From Bacillota bacterium (GTDB lineage Bacteria; Bacillota; Clostridia; Acetivibrionales; DSM-2933), in contig JAEYYB010000037.1 in the NCBI GenBank assembly GCA_023430975.1, positions 26,662 through 90,661 of the forward strand: a stretch of 64,000 nt of DNA, read 5' to 3'. Shown here piece by piece: positions 25,644 through 33,621 of this stretch (the stretch's first letter is position 1; each line of letters begins with the position of its first letter). The position numbers and the translations under genes were made by a program. Under the pieces are notes generated by a model. It was not told the DNA's origin. It did not search any database and saw nothing but the letters and a program-made list of their open reading frames with translations.

Positions 25644-26969
25644 ATGTCACTGCCGGAACCGGTTGTAAAAATGATAAAACTCTTTTGCTGGATTTTATTG
25701 ATTGGTGTGTTTTTTGCCAATACAATAATAATCATGCTATCTTTTATACCTTTTATGTTTGCAGCTATAGGACTTTTAATTAAACCGCCGTCAAAAATTA
25801 CTGTTGAAAGAAGCTATACTAAAGACAGGGTTTTTTCGGGGGAAACTATTGAAATAAGCCTTGATATAGAAGTTCATGACGGTATAGGGATTGTTGAGAT
25901 TTCAGAAATACTCCCAAGGCACTTCGAGGTGGCGGAAGGCAGCAGTTATAAATTGATATGGAAGGGTATGGGGCTAAAAAAATACAGGCTGGTTTATAAA
26001 TTAAGATGTACTACTTCGGGCACTTATCATATAGGAAATACAGCCATAAAAGTATCTCATAGTATCTTTGGACATGTTTACAGTTTTATGGAGCGGAATC
26101 CTAAGATTATTGAGGTCAGCCCAAAGCTTTTTGATTCAACAAAGTCAAAAAGCATTTCCAACTTTAGCAAAATACCCATGCCACTAGGCAGTGTTTCTAA
26201 TTTAGGAATGTCAACCCTTGAGTTTAAGGAGATAAGGCAATATTGCTATGGTGACTCCTTCAAGTCTATCAATTGGAAAGCTACAGCCCGAAACTTGAAT
26301 AAGGGCGGGTACTGGCCAATAGTCAACGATTATGAGAAAGAGGGCAAAAAATCCGTATGGATTTACCTAAATGTGTCTACAAGCATGAGTATGGGTTCAA
26401 ATATAAATAATTCATTTGAATCGGGATTGGAGGCAGTAAACTCATTAGCGGATTTTTATCTCAGGCAGAATGCATTTGTAGCCTTCGGTACCTATAATGA
26501 CATGCAGGAATTCATATATCCCGGTTCCGGTCAAAAACATTATTTTAAGATACTTAAAACTATATTAAAGTGCAGTTCTAACATTGGTAATTCAAGAAAG
26601 AATGGCAACAAGCAGATTTCATTGAAAGAAGCTGTAATTTCCAACAAAAAATATATATCGGGATCAGAACCATTATTTATAATAGTCACAAGATACTATG
26701 ACAAATTTTATGATGCATTGTCAGAGGGAATAGATGAAATGTCAAAGTATACGTCGTTTAGAAGAGGTGGCTATAAAATAATGGTTATAAACATCATTGG
26801 TTACGGTATGGCAGCAAGCACTGAGTTGGAAAAGCTGTGTGCGGAGCTTATGCAGCTTAGGGATTATAAAAACATACATAGGCTTAGGAAAAAATGCATA
26901 TGGATTGATTGGGATCCCTCGCAAATGAGCTTTTCCAAAGCACTTATAAGTCAGGTGGTAGGTATATGA
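25644..26969 (+). CDS. DUF58 protein (vWA-like MoxR partner)
   Basis: 441 residues. Two N-terminal helices (~10-45), a beta-rich region, and the DUF58 signature IRQYCYGDSFKSINWKATAR (around residue 195). A vWA-like segment follows with a MIDAS-resembling VSTSMSM in place of DxSxS, so metal binding may be impaired. Begins 2 bp after moxR and overlaps the next gene by 4 bp (ATGA). Probably the adaptor linking MoxR to the membrane components. Confidence 0.88.
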   Translation: MSLPEPVVKMIKLFCWILLIGVFFANTIIIMLSFIPFMFAAIGLLIKPPSKITVERSYTKDRVFSGETIEISLDIEVHDGIGIVEISEILPRHFEVAEGSSYKLIWKGMGLKKYRLVYKLRCTTSGTYHIGNTAIKVSHSIFGHVYSFMERNPKIIEVSPKLFDSTKSKSISNFSKIPMPLGSVSNLGMSTLEFKEIRQYCYGDSFKSINWKATARNLNKGGYWPIVNDYEKEGKKSVWIYLNVSTSMSMGSNINNSFESGLEAVNSLADFYLRQNAFVAFGTYNDMQEFIYPGSGQKHYFKILKTILKCSSNIGNSRKNGNKQISLKEAVISNKKYISGSEPLFIIVTRYYDKFYDALSEGIDEMSKYTSFRRGGYKIMVINIIGYGMAASTELEKLCAELMQLRDYKNIHRLRKKCIWIDWDPSQMSFSKALISQVVGI

Positions 26970-27607
26970 TAAACCGTTTAAGGCTTGTAAAGATAATTCT
27001 TTTATGTACAATGTTTTTCAGTGCGTTTTATTTGCTTACAGGCACGTCCTGGTTTGATTATTTGATTAAAATGTCAGGCTCCTATATGTATGCGGTAATT
27101 TTTATAAATGCAGCAGTTGTAGGCATAGTGTTTCTGACTATATTTTTAGGAGTCAGGCTGGAGAAAATTATTTATATTGTTTCACTGGTGTTTTGTTTTC
27201 CATCTATATTATATAACTCCAAGCTAAACTGGTTTGATATTATTTGGGGATTAAAGGTAAGTGACAGGAATCCATTTATTTTGACTGCCCTAATAATCAT
27301 TTATATAGTGCTGGGAATATTCCTTCTTGAGAAGATGCTTAAGTATGATATCCGGTATGACGACTGGATTGCATCGGGAGCTTTTGAATCTGATGCCATA
27401 GAAGCTTACAGAAACAGGATGGATGTGCTAATTTTTACGGTTGGGTTTACTGCCGTACCTCTATTCGTAATTTCCATTTTAGGTTCGTTAACAAATTTAC
27501 CTAGATTTAAGGCGATGGGTTCGGTGGTGCTGGCTATTTTAGGTGCTCTGGCTGCAGCGTTTGCAGTGTTCTATTTCGCAGGACTAAGTAAGGAAGAGAA
27601 AGATTAA
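26966..27607 (+). CDS. Membrane protein, last gene of the MoxR cluster
   Basis: About 213 residues with six hydrophobic helices and a short charged tail ending SKEEKD. ATG 26966 overlaps the DUF58 stop (ATGA) and has GGTGGTAGG upstream; a longer in-frame start at 26909 lacks a ribosome site. Immediately after its TAA the same frame continues as a dockerin-like segment (see finding at 27602). No family recognised. Confidence 0.65.
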   Translation: MINRLRLVKIILLCTMFFSAFYLLTGTSWFDYLIKMSGSYMYAVIFINAAVVGIVFLTIFLGVRLEKIIYIVSLVFCFPSILYNSKLNWFDIIWGLKVSDRNPFILTALIIIYIVLGIFLLEKMLKYDIRYDDWIASGAFESDAIEAYRNRMDVLIFTVGFTAVPLFVISILGSLTNLPRFKAMGSVVLAILGALAAAFAVFYFAGLSKEEKD

Positions 27608-27676
27608 AATGGTGACAACGTTGTTAACATGGCTGACATATTAATTATTGCCCAAAATTTCGGTAAGACAATCTGA
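27608..27676 (+). pseudogene. Relic of a dockerin calcium-binding repeat
   Basis: In frame after the stop codon of the preceding gene, 22 codons read NGDNVVNMADILIIAQNFGK and two more residues before TGA. With the Asp codon just before the stop they match the dockerin loop D-x-N-x-D-x-x-x-N-x-x-D, with the stop codon at position 2, followed by the ILIIAQNFGK helix. It is probably the tail of a lost cellulosomal gene. Confidence 0.6.
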
Positions 27677-27697
27677 GGAATGACTAAAATATTACTA

Positions 27698-27899
27698 AAT
27701 TAAAAGTGTTAATAATCTTACATTTGGCGGAGCAAATAACGAACGGTTTAACATAATTAAAATCAGTATTAATCTTGCATTTGACAGAGCAAAATAACGA
27801 ACGGTTTAACGTCATTTTGTGATAGACAAATAGCAAGATTAACTGATTTTAATAGATTTGCGACAGACAAATGTAATAGATTTATCACTTTTAATATAA
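27698..27899. repeat. Family B double element (B5, B6)
   Basis: B5 (27698-27753) is a near-exact inverted copy of 10708-10761. B6 (27754-27899) is a longer variant with CAGTATTAATCTTGCATTTG, ACAGAGCAAAATAACGAACGG and an inverted right arm GACAAATGTAATAG. A family A scrap (TGACTAAAATATTACT) precedes it. The gap 27608-28097 therefore holds a dockerin relic, repeats and a hairpin. Confidence 0.75.
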
Positions 27900-27955
27900 G
27901 TAAAAGTGCAAATACTATAGTTTTATAATGGTTTCTTCTCCTAATTACAAAATAT

Positions 27956-27992
27956 AAAAAGGCGATGTTAAATTAATTTTCATCGTCTTTTT
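27956..27992. terminator. Hairpin terminator, possibly bidirectional
   Basis: AAAAAGGCGATG (27956-27967) pairs with CATCGTCTTTTT (27981-27992), with one G-U pair and a 13-nt loop. Confidence 0.75.
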
Positions 27993-28097
27993 ACATGTTT
28001 GTGGCAAATTATGGGTGCCGTATAAGCATTATGAAGTTGCATTTTTACTTTAATAAATGTATCATATAATCGAAAGTAAAAGATGGAAGGTGACATG

Positions 28098-28889
28098 ATG
28101 AAGGAGTTTGGTATTATAGATGCACATTCACATATTTTCCCTGATAAAATAGCCAATAAGGCGGTTGGCTCCATAGGCGATTATTATGGTAAAACTATGG
28201 CATGTGCAGGTACTTGTGAGGACCTTATTGAACATGGAAAAGTGATAAATGTTGTTAAGTATATAGTTAATTCAACGGCTACCAAAGTAGAACAGGTACA
28301 GCCCATAAACAGCTTTATTGCAGAGGCATGTAAAAAGCATGATTGCTTTATAGGGTTGGGGACTATTCATCCCGATGTTGAGGATGTTGAGGCTGAGGTT
28401 AGCAGGATTATCAGCCTTGGTCTTAAGGGTATAAAACTGCATCCTGATTTTCAGGATTTCAATATTGATGATGAACCTGTTATGAAAATATACAGGGCAG
28501 CAGAGGGAAAATTGCCGATACTGATACATATGGGAGATGAGAATAGGACATCTTCAAGACCAAAAAGGCTTGCAAAAGTATTGGACATGTTCAAAGGTTT
28601 AGTTGTTATTGCTGCTCACTTAGGTGGCTACAGCATGTGGGATGAATCCATGGATTGCCTCGTCGGCAGGGATGTATATTTTGACACATCCAGTTCATTG
28701 GCTTTCGTGGATAAGAATAAAGTTAAAGATATAATCAGGAAGCATGGTGCACAAAGGGTACTTTTTGGTACCGATTATCCCATGTGGACTCATAAAGAGG
28801 AGTTGGAAAGGTTTAATAATCTTGAGTTGGATGACAATGAAAAGGAAATGATACTATACAGCAATGCATTAAGGCTATTTAACATTTAG
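28098..28889 (+). CDS. Amidohydrolase-family TIM-barrel hydrolase
   Basis: About 263 residues. N-terminal IIDAHSHIFPDK (metal-binding HxH), GLKLHPDFQ-like strand (GIKLHPDFQDF), LIHMGD, IAAHLGGYSMWD and the late metal Asp in LFGTDYPMW. These are the Amidohydro_2 (PF04909) motifs found in decarboxylases and hydrolases. Substrate unknown. ATG 28098 is placed 7 nt after GGAAGG; ATG 28083 lies too far upstream of it. Confidence 0.8.
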   Translation: MKEFGIIDAHSHIFPDKIANKAVGSIGDYYGKTMACAGTCEDLIEHGKVINVVKYIVNSTATKVEQVQPINSFIAEACKKHDCFIGLGTIHPDVEDVEAEVSRIISLGLKGIKLHPDFQDFNIDDEPVMKIYRAAEGKLPILIHMGDENRTSSRPKRLAKVLDMFKGLVVIAAHLGGYSMWDESMDCLVGRDVYFDTSSSLAFVDKNKVKDIIRKHGAQRVLFGTDYPMWTHKEELERFNNLELDDNEKEMILYSNALRLFNI

Positions 28890-28959
28890 AATGTAATGTT
28901 AAAGAAAGCGGAAGTAATTTTTCAATCATGACTTAAATATAATTACAAGGAGGTTCCAT

Positions 28960-31140
28960 ATGAAAGAAATATACAAGGATCCGGCATATTCGCCAGTTGA
29001 GAGAACCAAGGATCTTTTAAGCAGGATGACTCTTGAAGAAAAGATTGGCCAGATGTGCCAGATTGATGGAAGAGAAAATCCAGAATTCTGGATAAATGAA
29101 AGACACATAGGATCATTTTTGCATGTAAGGGGCAAGGAGGCTCAAAGGCTTCAAGAGCTTGCTGGTAAGACCAGACTTGGAATCCCCATTATTTTTGGAA
29201 TTGATGCTATACACGGTCATGGGTTTTACAGCGGTGCCACAGTATTTCCTTCACAGCTGGCCGCAGCATCCAGTTGGAATCCGGATATTCTGCAGGAAAT
29301 GGCGGCTATTACAGCAAAGGAAGTTAGCTTGACAGGATTGCATTGGACATTTTCGCCTGTTATTTGTCTTGGAAGGGATGCAAGATGGGGACGTGTTGAT
29401 GAAACCTTTGGTGAAGACCCTTATTTGGCAGGTATTTTAGCTGCAGCAATGGTAAAGGGATATCAGGGAGAAAAGCTATCCGATCCATACAGCATACTTG
29501 CATGTGCAAAGCATTATGTAGCTTATGGAGAAACTGTGGGAGGAAGGGATGCAACTGAGTGTGATGTATCCGAAAGGAAGTTAAGATCTACTTTTCTGCC
29601 GCCTTTCAAAGTAGCTGCCGATGCAGGATGTGCAACCTTTATGACTGCATATCATGCTATTGATGGGCTTCCATGTACGGTAAACAAGGTGCTTTTGAAG
29701 GATATACTTAAAGATGAGTGGAATCTTAACGGGTTTATTGTGACGGATTGGGACAATATTGGGCATATGCACAGGTTGCAGAAAGCTGCACCTGATATGA
29801 AAAAGTCGGCAGAGCTTGCCATATTGGCAGGGAACGACATGATGATGTCAACTCCGGAATTTTATGAGTGTGCGGTAGAGCTTGTAAAAGAGGGAGCAAT
29901 TAGAGAAGAGATCATTGATGAAGCCTGCAGAAGGGTTTTAGAAACAAAATTCAGGCTTGGACTTTTTGATGATAAACGGTACACTGATTTTACAAAAGCC
30001 CAGAGTATAATAGGATGTGCAGAGCACAAAAAGGCATCCTTTGAATGTGCATTGGAATCTATTGTGCTATTGAAAAATGAAAATAACACACTTCCTGTTT
30101 CGGATAAAGTAAGAAAGATAGCTGTAATCGGGCCTAATGCTCATGATGTTGAGGCACAGTTGGGAGACTGGACTTTTGGACCAAGGTACTATCCTGAAAA
30201 ACCGATGCTTGAATATAATGAATACGATATAACTTCTATTGTCACCGTACTGGACGGCATTAAAAGACGTGCAGGTAATAAGGTGGAAATAGTATATGAC
30301 AAGGGCTGTGATATGTTTGACGCTTCAAAGGAAAACATTGCAGGGTCGGTTAAATTGGCACAGGAAGCTGATATGGTAATAGCTGTTGTGGGAGATACAA
30401 TACTCTTAAACGGTGAGGTTCGTGACAGGTCAAGCCTGGACCTTACAGGTGCACAGCAAAAGCTTCTTGAAGCCCTGAAAAATACCGGAAAGCCTCTGGT
30501 TGTTGTGCTTATTAATGGGAAACCACTGACTGTGCCATGGATAAAGGATAATGCAGATTCCATCATTGAGGCATGGAACCCTGGAATGGAAGGCGGAAAC
30601 GCAGTAGCGGCAATTCTTTTTGGCGATTATAACCCTTGTGGAAAAATAACTATATCTTTTCCAAGAAATGTGGGACAGCAGCCGGTTTACTACAACCAGT
30701 ATTCAGGATGGCACGGTCCGGCAAGGTATATAGATGTAGACCCTGAACCCCTGTTTCCTTTTGGGTATGGACTTTCATATACCAGTTATAAGTATTCCAA
30801 TATGAATATTTCGTCAAAGGAAATAGGCGTGAACGGTGAGATCACTGTTTCTGTTGATATAACAAATACAGGGTCATTAAAGGGGACCGAGATTGTACAG
30901 CTTTATATAAATGACGTATACAGTTCAGTAACTACTCCAATAAAGGAACTAAAAGGATTTGCAAGGGTAACAATAGAGCCTGGAGAGACAAAGAATGTAA
31001 AGATTAAGCTGCCTGCTGAAGCACTATCTCTTGTAAGTAGAGAATTGAAAAGGGTGGTGGAACCGGGTGAGTTTGAAATAATGATTGGAAGCTCCTCAAG
31101 AGACTGTGACTTGCTGAAGGATATTATAAGGGTTATATAG
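28960..31140 (+). CDS. GH3 beta-glucosidase (BglX-like)
   Basis: 726 residues with no signal peptide. N-terminal (beta/alpha)8 GH3 domain with LEEKIGQMCQIDG, FGIDAIHGHG, KHYVAYG and GFIVTDWDN, where Asp263 is the expected nucleophile. An alpha/beta sandwich follows (VVVLINGKPL, NPGMEGGNAVA), then a C-terminal fibronectin-III-like domain (VDITNTGSLKGTEIVQLYI). It would hydrolyse cello-oligosaccharides or related beta-glucosides in the cytosol, fitting a cellulolytic lifestyle. Preceded by AAGGAGG. Confidence 0.93.
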   Translation: MKEIYKDPAYSPVERTKDLLSRMTLEEKIGQMCQIDGRENPEFWINERHIGSFLHVRGKEAQRLQELAGKTRLGIPIIFGIDAIHGHGFYSGATVFPSQLAAASSWNPDILQEMAAITAKEVSLTGLHWTFSPVICLGRDARWGRVDETFGEDPYLAGILAAAMVKGYQGEKLSDPYSILACAKHYVAYGETVGGRDATECDVSERKLRSTFLPPFKVAADAGCATFMTAYHAIDGLPCTVNKVLLKDILKDEWNLNGFIVTDWDNIGHMHRLQKAAPDMKKSAELAILAGNDMMMSTPEFYECAVELVKEGAIREEIIDEACRRVLETKFRLGLFDDKRYTDFTKAQSIIGCAEHKKASFECALESIVLLKNENNTLPVSDKVRKIAVIGPNAHDVEAQLGDWTFGPRYYPEKPMLEYNEYDITSIVTVLDGIKRRAGNKVEIVYDKGCDMFDASKENIAGSVKLAQEADMVIAVVGDTILLNGEVRDRSSLDLTGAQQKLLEALKNTGKPLVVVLINGKPLTVPWIKDNADSIIEAWNPGMEGGNAVAAILFGDYNPCGKITISFPRNVGQQPVYYNQYSGWHGPARYIDVDPEPLFPFGYGLSYTSYKYSNMNISSKEIGVNGEITVSVDITNTGSLKGTEIVQLYINDVYSSVTTPIKELKGFARVTIEPGETKNVKIKLPAEALSLVSRELKRVVEPGEFEIMIGSSSRDCDLLKDIIRVI

Positions 31141-31141
31141 T

Positions 31142-31256
31142 AAGGCATGAATGAAAAATTACTTCCGCTTATCGTAGCAGCGGGTCGTTTAGTTTTGCTA
31201 AACTGCTTGCCATTACTAATCGAAATTTATGCGGAAGTTATTTTTTGATAATGACT
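31142..31256. repeat. Family A element (A4)
   Basis: Left end AAGGCATGAATGAAAAATTA + CTTCCGC, right end GCGGAAGTTATTTTTTGATA + ATGACT. It starts one base after the GH3 stop codon. The central part contains a GTTTAG / CTAAAC hairpin. Confidence 0.78.
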
Positions 31257-31295
31257 ATATTTAATATTTTTAATAAATAATTTACAATTTATTCA

Positions 31296-31325
31296 TTGAC
31301 AAGTTAATTATATTTACGGTATGAT
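31296..31325 (+). promoter_or_regulatory. Sigma-A promoter of the P-ATPase N-domain-like gene
   Basis: TTGACA (31296-31301), 18-bp spacer, TATGAT (31320-31325), about 85 bp before ATG 31410. Confidence 0.65.
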
Positions 31326-31409
31326 TAAAATAGTTAAACAATAACATGTTATGCTTTATTTCTCCTGCTTGTTTAATGATGATGGCTAACTGAGGAATTG
31401 GAGGTTGCT

Positions 31410-32069
31410 ATGGGCATTATTATTAATAAAGGCACAAGTTTTAAAAATAGGAATTTACAATTAAAGAACTATAGGATGGAATCATATATTGAGAAGGTTT
31501 ATTTGGACGGCAGGTTAAAAGACGCTTCAATGGTAAACGAGCAGGAAAAAAGCTTTGGAGTATTTATGCATTCATTGATTTTAAGCAATGCGATAGATCT
31601 GGAAAAGTATGAAATTGGTGTTTGTAGAAAAAAAGAAGACAAGTTGAAAAAGGCGGTATCGGCGTATGCTGAGTCAATGGGGTTTGATACCAAACTCATC
31701 GAAAGTATAGCCCCAAAACTGCCGGGTTTGGATATCAACCATGATAACAGGTTCAGTTCGTCGGTACATTTGATAAACGGAGAACTCAGGGTTGTATTTA
31801 GAGGAGCAGCAAAGTATATGTTTAGGAGCTGTACGCATATTCTCATTGAATCACGTTTTGTCAGGGTAACAAGAAAGGTTTTACAGGAAGTATATGATGC
31901 ATTTAAATATATGGCTGCCAAAGGCATGGATGTTTATGCAGTTGCACTAAGGGATTTATCAAGCTTACCTGAAAACTTTAACGATAATTTTCTAAGAAGT
32001 AATTTGGCACTGGTATCACTTATAGGGGTCAATAAAAAGTTAAAAGCAAACAATAATGCGAGGGTATAA
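31410..32069 (+). CDS. Orphan P-type-ATPase nucleotide-binding-domain-like protein
   Basis: About 219 residues, soluble. The order resembles the N domain of cation P-type ATPases: a helical start, NEQEKSFGVFMHSLILSNAI, FSSSVHLINGELRVVFRGAAKYMFRSC (normally K-G-A-x-E-x-x-L-x-x-C; here RGAAKYM, the ATP-contacting Lys replaced by Arg), then MAAKGMDVYAVALRDLS and LVSLIGV. The DKTGT phosphorylation motif and all membrane helices are absent. It has its own promoter, GGAGG site (ATG 31410) and terminator, so it looks like a free-standing gene. Function unknown. Confidence 0.6.
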   Translation: MGIIINKGTSFKNRNLQLKNYRMESYIEKVYLDGRLKDASMVNEQEKSFGVFMHSLILSNAIDLEKYEIGVCRKKEDKLKKAVSAYAESMGFDTKLIESIAPKLPGLDINHDNRFSSSVHLINGELRVVFRGAAKYMFRSCTHILIESRFVRVTRKVLQEVYDAFKYMAAKGMDVYAVALRDLSSLPENFNDNFLRSNLALVSLIGVNKKLKANNNARV

Positions 32070-32086
32070 AGCCCTCGCATTTTTTA
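32055..32086 (+). terminator. Terminator enclosing the stop codon
   Basis: AATGCGAGGG (32055-32064) pairs with CCCTCGCATT (32072-32081), followed by TTTTT. The TAA stop (32067-32069) lies in the loop. Confidence 0.88.
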
Positions 32087-32130
32087 ATGTCTATGAAATT
32101 ATGGTGTATTACTATACCACAATATTTTAA
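32087..32130. repeat. Family C partial element (C4)
   Basis: TCTATGAAATTATGGTGTAT and TACCACAATATTTTAATCG match the first hairpin of family C. The second hairpin is missing. Confidence 0.6.
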
Positions 32131-32133
32131 TCG

Positions 32134-33030
32134 TTACTTTGCTTCACCTTGTGTAATTCCCCATGTTCTAAGCTCCTCTTCAGTGCCTATAAATACCTTT
32201 ATATTCATAGGGATTTTCGGAAAAAGACTTTCCACATCGAAATTAAACATCCTTATACAACCATGGGAAGCATATGTACCTATAGAGTAGGGATCTGTTG
32301 TGCCATGTATGCCGTAGGATGATCCGCCTTTTATTGAAAGCCCCATCCATCTATAGCCTAATGGGTTGGATGGAGAACCGCCTTTAATAGGCTTGGCATA
32401 ACCTCCGCCGCCCCAGGCAGGGTTAACTACTTTATTAACTATAGTGAATTTTCCAGAAGGGGTAAGAGTAGATGGATTTCCTATAGCTACAGGATACTTT
32501 TTAACAGGTTTACCGCCTTCATACAATGTCAGTATGTTTTTTGACTTGTTAATTGTAATCCATAAGCCTGAAGCAGGAATATCCAATACCTTGTCAGGAG
32601 GAGTGGTATTAAGGCCTAAAAGCTTTTTTAATACCGTATCAGCGATTTGTTTATCCCATTTACCGTCAGGGTTGATATTGTTCTCGCTTTGCAAGTGAAT
32701 TATGGCACTTCTTATATTGAGGTTTTTATCTTTGAATATCTCCTGGTAATAGCCGAGTTTCTTTAACGCAGCTAAACTATTAGCATTAACCAGCCTTTTT
32801 AATCGGGAGTCAATGATAGGCACTTTTTTAATCAGGTCTAATACATAGTCTTTACTCATATTTTTATCATATGTGTTGACATAAGAAATAGGTTCTTTTG
32901 TAGTTTTTGTGGTACTGCTGCCGGTACCAAAGCTGTATCCTGTTAGGGATGCGGCTGTGAATGAGATAATCAGCGGGTATAGCAGTAATTTTGTTGATTT
33001 TACCTTGAGTGTTTTAGATTTCATATGCAA
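32134..33030 (-). CDS. L,D-transpeptidase (YkuD domain)
   Basis: About 298 residues. N-terminal basic segment and a signal/membrane anchor (~residues 12-32), a helical peptidoglycan-binding-like part (LGYYQEIF ... LQSENNINPDGKWD), then the YkuD domain with YGIHGTTDP and the catalytic SHGCIRM cysteine motif. It forms 3-3 cross-links in peptidoglycan. TTG 33030 has AGGAAG 8 nt upstream; ATG 33024 is an alternative. It is convergent with the P-ATPase-like gene. Confidence 0.9.
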   Translation of the reverse strand: MHMKSKTLKVKSTKLLLYPLIISFTAASLTGYSFGTGSSTTKTTKEPISYVNTYDKNMSKDYVLDLIKKVPIIDSRLKRLVNANSLAALKKLGYYQEIFKDKNLNIRSAIIHLQSENNINPDGKWDKQIADTVLKKLLGLNTTPPDKVLDIPASGLWITINKSKNILTLYEGGKPVKKYPVAIGNPSTLTPSGKFTIVNKVVNPAWGGGGYAKPIKGGSPSNPLGYRWMGLSIKGGSSYGIHGTTDPYSIGTYASHGCIRMFNFDVESLFPKIPMNIKVFIGTEEELRTWGITQGEAK

Positions 33031-33109
33031 GAGTATCACTTCCTAAATATGTATAATTAGTTGAGAAATAAGTAAAATAGCAAATGGCATGTATACTTAT
33101 ATCTTACCT

Positions 33110-33144
33110 GTTCCCAAGCTTAATAAACATTATATGCTGGGAAC
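33110..33144. other. Isolated hairpin upstream of the L,D-transpeptidase
   Basis: GTTCCCA (33110-33116) pairs with TGGGAAC (33138-33144), with GC/GC continuing the stem after a bulge. The gap 33031-33621 otherwise holds repeat copies B7 (33222-33270) and A5 (33399-33530). Confidence 0.4.
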
Positions 33145-33221
33145 TTGCTTTCTAAAACCATATATATTTATCTATAACAAAATCATTATATGATTTTGTC
33201 AATTTTCTTAATTCGTAGACA

Positions 33222-33270
33222 ATATAAAAGTGTTTGTAATCTTGCATTTTACGGAGCGGATACGTAAGGT
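33222..33270. repeat. Family B degenerate element (B7)
   Basis: AATATAAAAGTGTTTGTAAT followed by CTTGCATTTTACGGAGCGGA, an inverted, diverged copy of the family B right half. Confidence 0.55.
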
Positions 33271-33398
33271 AAAAGAGATTTACAACAAAGAAATATAAGA
33301 AATTTGAGTGGAATAACTTATTAAATCGATAAATGTAACCTTTCTGTAATTATTCTTAATTAATTCTTAAATTAATGTAATGTGAAAAGTTATATATT

Positions 33399-33530
33399 AA
33401 GGTATGATTAAAAAATTACTTCCGCTTATCGTAGTGGCTGGTCGTTCAGCTTTGCTAAACTGCTCGCCATACAACCTGGCTGTTGACGAGTCAAGTAAGC
33501 ATATGAGTGAAATTTATAGCGAAAATAACC
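33399..33530. repeat. Family A element, longest copy (A5)
   Basis: Left end TTAAGGTATGATTAAAAAAT, CTTCCGCTTATCGTAG as in A4, central GTTGACGAGTCAAGTAAG, and right end GTGAAATTTATAGCGAAAAT. It combines segments seen separately in A4 and A7. Confidence 0.7.
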
Positions 33531-33621
33531 AATTGATTTTATACCATCTTTAGAGTTGGAAGATTTTATATCATAAATATCGGAATAAAAGATGGAAAAG
33601 TTTATAGGATGTGATAAAAAA

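Noticed and set aside
27698..27899. Clustered repeats resembling a small CRISPR array
   Set aside because: Units are unequal, inverted relative to each other and match the dispersed family B; there are no regular spacers and no cas genes.
31410..32069. Simple truncated pseudogene of a P-type ATPase
   Set aside because: The frame is intact with its own promoter, ribosome site and terminator, and no adjacent pump fragments are visible. Decay cannot be fully excluded.
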